Assembly (NCBI GenBank): GCA_031258475.1
Contig: JAIRMS010000061.1
Location: 1 to 9,483, forward strand
DNA: 9,483 bases
Direction of reading: 5' to 3'
Source: Holosporaceae bacterium
Lineage (GTDB): Bacteria; Pseudomonadota; Alphaproteobacteria; UBA3830
The notes under the pieces were generated by a model. That model was given only the letters and a program-made list of their open reading frames with translations. It did not search any database and had not been told where the DNA came from. A program made the position numbers and the translations under genes. This document shows, one piece after another, positions 6,354 to 9,483 of the stretch. Each line of letters starts with the position of its first letter. The first letter of the stretch is position 1.

Positions 6354-9064
6354 ATTTTATCCTCATTTAAAGACGTGGAAACTTTCCAGCATCTCTCACA
6401 TTTTTCTCCCTCTGCGATAGAAACTATCACGCCGATATTTTTCAGGTCTTCTGTGATGAATGCCGCCTCTGGAATAGATTCATTTTTAATTTTCAAACCG
6501 GAAGTGATGGCGATTTCTTCCCAGAATAGCTCGTCTTTTATTGGAATAATTTCATCCGGATCAAAAATTGTGACGCTCGCCTGCAGACTCGATCCGATGA
6601 TCTTATCTCTGCGAGCAATTTCCAGCGCCGTGGTAACCGATCTTCTGATCTCTTTTATTTTATTGATTTTATTACATAATTCCAGATTTTCCCATTTATC
6701 GTCGGGAATTAAAAATTTCTCGAGATGCACGCTCGATGAATCATAAATACTCTGCCATGCTTCCTCCGACGTGAAAACAACGACCGGAGCAAGCCATCGA
6801 ATAAGATGCTGAAATAGCGCATCCAACACATACCTGTACGCTCTGCGTTTTGGAGAGTTTTCATGATCGCAGTAGAGGCAATCTTTGCGAATATCGAAGA
6901 AGAACGATGATAAATCTCCGGAACAGAAAGTGTGCAACGTCGTAAAATATCCACTGATGTCGTAGGAATCTACGCATGCCATCAATTCTTTATGAATCTC
7001 AGTTAATCTGTGCAGCGCCCATTTTTCTAAAACCGGAAGATCGTCGTAGGAAATTGCTTCCTCGGAAGAATCGTATCCAGAAAGCGCTCCAAGCATGTAT
7101 CTCAACGTATTGCGTAGCTTCCTATAGACGTCTTCCAGTTGTTTTAAAATATTTGCGCCTAGTTTTAAATCCTGGGTAAAATCGCTGCAGGAAACCCACA
7201 TTCTAAAAATATCTGCTCCGAGATTTTTTACAACGTCGTCCAGTGTAACGACGTTCCCCAGCGATTTGGACATTTTATGTCCTTTTTCATCCACAATGAA
7301 ACCATGGGTCATCACTGCTTTAAATGGAGAATTTCCGAAAGTCCCGCATGAATTCAACAGAGAATGCTGGAACCAGCCCCTATGCTGATCGGACCCTTCA
7401 ACGTATATGTCCGCCTGGAAGAGTGGATCGTCTTTTTTGAGAACATATGCAAGTGTGGACGCACTTTCAAACCACACGTCCAGCGTATCCAGAACCTGTT
7501 CGTAATCTTCGAGTTTGTATTTATCGCCCAAAAAGACCTGGGGATCTTTCACAAACCATGCATTTGACCCTTCTTCGGCAAAAATATCGGCTATTCTCTC
7601 AATCACTTGGCTGTCTCGCAGCGGTTCTCCGGTTTTTTTCTCGATAAATAATGGAAGAGGAACTCCCCAAACACGTTGGCGGGAAACACACCAATCTCCA
7701 CGATTTTCCACGAACGATTTTATTCGGTTATATCCCTGCTTTGGAATCCATCTGGTCTTTTCAATTTCTGCAATGGCCTTCCGGCGAAGTCCGGTGTTAT
7801 CCATTCCAATGAACCATTGGGGAGTTGTTCTAAAAATTAGAGGCGCCTTCGATCTCCAGGAATGAGGATAGCTATGCTCGATGATGGTCCTAAACAGCAA
7901 AGCTCCGGCGTCGCTCAGAGTCTGCAGCATTGCTTCGTCGATTTTAAAGATGTGTTTTCCCGCAAATATTGGAACTTCATCATAGTAAATTCCTGCCTCG
8001 TTTACGGTGGCCGGAACTTTTATTCCGAATTTTTTGCAGACATAAAAGTCGTCCACTCCGTGTCCCGGAGCAGTGTGAACCAGCCCAGTTCCAGCATCTG
8101 TTTCCACATGATCGCCGTGAATCAACGGCACGTCGAAATCATATCCGAACCTGTGGAACGGGTGGTGACAGACGGTTTTTTCCAAAAGTTCTCCGGCAAA
8201 TTCTTGTAGAATTTCGCAGGCTATGCCCGTCGTTTGAGAAAAATTTTCGACGAGATCTCTGGCAACGACGATCTTCTTCCCCTCTATTTTTAACAGGCAA
8301 TAAACCACGTCTTTGGAATAGGATATGGCTCTGTTTCCCGGAATTGTCCAGGGAGTCGTCGTCCAAATTACGCAATGCGCGTCTCTTAAAAAATCAACAG
8401 TGGAGGATTTGATACCAAAAGCTACGTAGATGCTTGGAGACTTTTTGTCCATGTACTCGATTTCCGCATCCGCCAGAGCGGTTTGCTCAACAACAGACCA
8501 GAAAACGGGTCTTTCTCCTCTGTACAACGTGCCATCGATGATGAATTTCCCAATCTGACGGATTACCCACGCTTCAGACTCGTTGTTCATGGTAAGATAT
8601 GGGTTTTCCCAATCGCCATTGACCCCTAGGCGCTTAAATCCTTCCCTTTGAACATCTATCCAGTAATTAGCGAACTCTTTGCACATATCCCTGAATTCTG
8701 CCGTCGGAATATCTTCTTTTTTTTTGCCTTTTTCCCGAAGTTGCTCTTCTATCTTCCACTCGATGGGCAACCCATGACAATCCCATCCCGGAATATAAGG
8801 AGTATCGAACCCCTGCATATACTTCAGGCGAATCACGATATCTTTAATGACTTTATTCATTGCGGTTCCGGCATGCGGATTCCCGTTTGCGAATGGCGGG
8901 CCATCGTGAAGAATGAACTGAGCACTGCCTTTTCGCTTGGCTCTAGATTTATTATAAATATCAATTTTGTTCCAATACTCCAGAATTTCAGGCTCTTTTT
9001 GCGAAAGATTTCCACGCATCTGAAAATTAGTTTCCGGAAGAAATATTGTATCTTTGAAATTCAT
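6317..9064 (-). CDS. ileS: Isoleucyl-tRNA synthetase
   Basis: IleS charges tRNA-Ile in the cytoplasm. The 915-residue protein is bacterial type: N-terminal LPETNFQMRGNLSQKEP, an ATP-site motif HAGT at 64-67 in place of HIGH, editing-domain motifs TTTPWTIPGN (about 235-244) and GTGLVHTAPGHGVDDF (about 325-340), WCVSRQRVWGVPLP (about 458-471), GSDQHRGWFQ, KMSKS at 597-601, and a C-terminal four-cysteine zinc site (CERC 889-892 and CVRC 905-908). The frame is open to 9106, but a start there would lie inside the promoter, so I place it at the ATG at 9064, where the protein aligns with the usual N terminus and GGGA lies 8 bases upstream. The ATG at 9070 is a close alternative, with AAGGCG 10 bases before it. 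The zinc site and family pattern favour the mupirocin-sensitive bacterial class, which is inference. It is the first gene of the operon. Confidence 0.97.
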   Translation of the reverse strand: MNFKDTIFLPETNFQMRGNLSQKEPEILEYWNKIDIYNKSRAKRKGSAQFILHDGPPFANGNPHAGTAMNKVIKDIVIRLKYMQGFDTPYIPGWDCHGLPIEWKIEEQLREKGKKKEDIPTAEFRDMCKEFANYWIDVQREGFKRLGVNGDWENPYLTMNNESEAWVIRQIGKFIIDGTLYRGERPVFWSVVEQTALADAEIEYMDKKSPSIYVAFGIKSSTVDFLRDAHCVIWTTTPWTIPGNRAISYSKDVVYCLLKIEGKKIVVARDLVENFSQTTGIACEILQEFAGELLEKTVCHHPFHRFGYDFDVPLIHGDHVETDAGTGLVHTAPGHGVDDFYVCKKFGIKVPATVNEAGIYYDEVPIFAGKHIFKIDEAMLQTLSDAGALLFRTIIEHSYPHSWRSKAPLIFRTTPQWFIGMDNTGLRRKAIAEIEKTRWIPKQGYNRIKSFVENRGDWCVSRQRVWGVPLPLFIEKKTGEPLRDSQVIERIADIFAEEGSNAWFVKDPQVFLGDKYKLEDYEQVLDTLDVWFESASTLAYVLKKDDPLFQADIYVEGSDQHRGWFQHSLLNSCGTFGNSPFKAVMTHGFIVDEKGHKMSKSLGNVVTLDDVVKNLGADIFRMWVSCSDFTQDLKLGANILKQLEDVYRKLRNTLRYMLGALSGYDSSEEAISYDDLPVLEKWALHRLTEIHKELMACVDSYDISGYFTTLHTFCSGDLSSFFFDIRKDCLYCDHENSPKRRAYRYVLDALFQHLIRWLAPVVVFTSEEAWQSIYDSSSVHLEKFLIPDDKWENLELCNKINKIKEIRRSVTTALEIARRDKIIGSSLQASVTIFDPDEIIPIKDELFWEEIAITSGLKIKNESIPEAAFITEDLKNIGVIVSIAEGEKCERCWKVSTSLNEDKICVRCQKVLTQV

Positions 9065-9090
9065 AATCATAATCCCATTACGCCTTGCAG

Positions 9091-9119
9091 AGAGTAGAAG
9101 AGCCACCGGGAAAAGTCAA
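9091..9119 (-). promoter_or_regulatory. Sigma-70 type promoter of the ileS operon
   Basis: On the minus strand TTGACT (9119-9114) and TACTCT (9096-9091) are separated by exactly 17 bases. Transcription would start near 9084, leaving a leader of only 14-20 bases before ileS, so there is no room for a T-box or other leader control. It is the only good promoter seen upstream of the seven genes and sets the limit for the ileS start. Confidence 0.68.
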
Positions 9120-9124
9120 CGAAA

Positions 9125-9146
9125 ACGAACCTATGTACTAGTTCGT
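9125..9146. repeat. Short inverted repeat upstream of the ileS promoter
   Basis: ACGAAC (9125-9130) and GTTCGT (9141-9146) flank a 10-base spacer that is itself nearly symmetric (CTATGTACTA). It lies directly upstream of the -35 box, where an activator could bind, but a 6-bp repeat of this kind can occur by chance. It might instead be a remnant of the adjacent transposon end. Confidence 0.25.
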
Positions 9147-9203
9147 GAAAGATGTTGGTAGGCGGATGCCATTCTATTCTTTCTCTTCCGAAATCTCGAG
9201 TAA

Positions 9204-9483
9204 TTAATCTTGGTTCAAGAGTAGATAGATATTATAATGCCGCGGACGTTGCGTTATGTGCGAATAACCAATTTTCACAAGTTCTCGATACATCGTTGCC
9301 GAACTTACTTTTTTGCTGCAGATTTCCAAAACTTTTCGACACAAAACTTCCCCCGTAAGTTGTGGATTCTTCCCAACTAAATCAGCAATAACTGCTCTAT
9401 CTTTATCATTCAAAATGCTCTTTCGATGACGATTCGCAGGAGCTTTCAGACGTTCCGTTCGATCTTCACAAAAACGTCTGATC
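9204..9483 (-). pseudogene. IS630-like transposase N-terminal fragment (partial)
   Basis: The frame is open from the window edge to the stop at 9204 (about 92 residues), so the 5' end lies outside. It reads through RRFCEDRTERLKAPANRHRK, then LNDKDRAVIADLVGKNPQLT and, after about a dozen residues, SKKVSSATMYRELVKIGYS. This pattern of a basic linker followed by a second helix-turn-helix ending in 'S..T..R.L.K.G.S' is typical of the N-terminal DNA-binding part of IS630/Tc1-mariner family transposases. After GYS the sequence (HITQRPRHYNIYLLLNQD) no longer looks like the family, and no DDE catalytic domain follows in the 140 bases before ileS. I read it as a truncated, inactive copy whose loss ended close to the ileS promoter. 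It could alternatively be a stand-alone winged-helix protein, which I consider less likely. Confidence 0.6.

Noticed and set aside
7515..8412. Overlapping plus-strand open frames opposite ileS
   Set aside because: They have no recognisable domains, are antisense to conserved ileS sequence, and are explained by the codon bias of the gene on the other strand.
9065..9106. Longer ileS start at 9106 adding 14 residues
   Set aside because: This start lies inside the spacer of the TTGACT-17-TACTCT promoter, so it would be upstream of the predicted transcript start, and the extra residues are not part of the conserved IleS N terminus.

Overview
The window looks like a chromosomal stretch from an alphaproteobacterium, most likely a host-associated lineage of the Holosporales/Rickettsiales kind. 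This rests on the order ileS-lspA-(DUF3035-like lipoprotein)-M16 peptidase, which from memory is an alphaproteobacterial arrangement, on the moderately AT-rich sequence, on a decayed IS630-like transposase, and on a palindromic 'GTCATTGCGAG...GCAATCC' type repeat. The assignment below class level is a guess.

All supported genes lie on the minus strand, so the window reads from right to left. At the right edge (9204-9483) is the N-terminal helix-turn-helix part of an IS630-like transposase that runs off the window and has no catalytic domain. About 100 bases further on is a good sigma-70 promoter (TTGACT-17-TACTCT, 9091-9119). It drives seven closely packed genes: ileS (isoleucyl-tRNA synthetase), lspA (lipoprotein signal peptidase), a 42-residue lipoprotein, a secreted M16-family protein with a broken zinc site, pgi (glucose-6-phosphate isomerase), dapF (diaminopimelate epimerase) and rnhA (RNase HI). 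Six junctions exist; five overlap (37, 4, 11, 7 and 4 bases) and the sixth has a gap of only 24 bases. This should be one translationally coupled operon of about 7 kb. Its theme is translation plus envelope building: LspA matures lipoproteins (including probably the one encoded directly after it), DapF supplies meso-diaminopimelate for peptidoglycan and lysine, and PGI links hexose phosphates to sugar precursors.

Below rnhA is a gene-poor stretch of about 660 bases (1384-2044). It holds an apparent MITE-like element of about 237 bases (1631-1867) with nested palindromes, a perfect AT-rich 10-bp inverted repeat (1550-1574), and a second promoter (TTGACA-17-CATTCT, 1484-1512). That promoter leads to the last gene (49-1383), a predicted secreted protein of 444 residues that I do not recognise. 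It has many cysteines and a single HESGH motif that could be, but need not be, a metalloprotease-type zinc site.

The most interesting points are this unknown secreted protein with its own promoter, the lone M16 pseudoprotease, the miniature lipoprotein hidden between lspA and the M16 gene, and the MITE-like repeat. I see no CRISPR array, tRNA, rRNA or clear new defence system.
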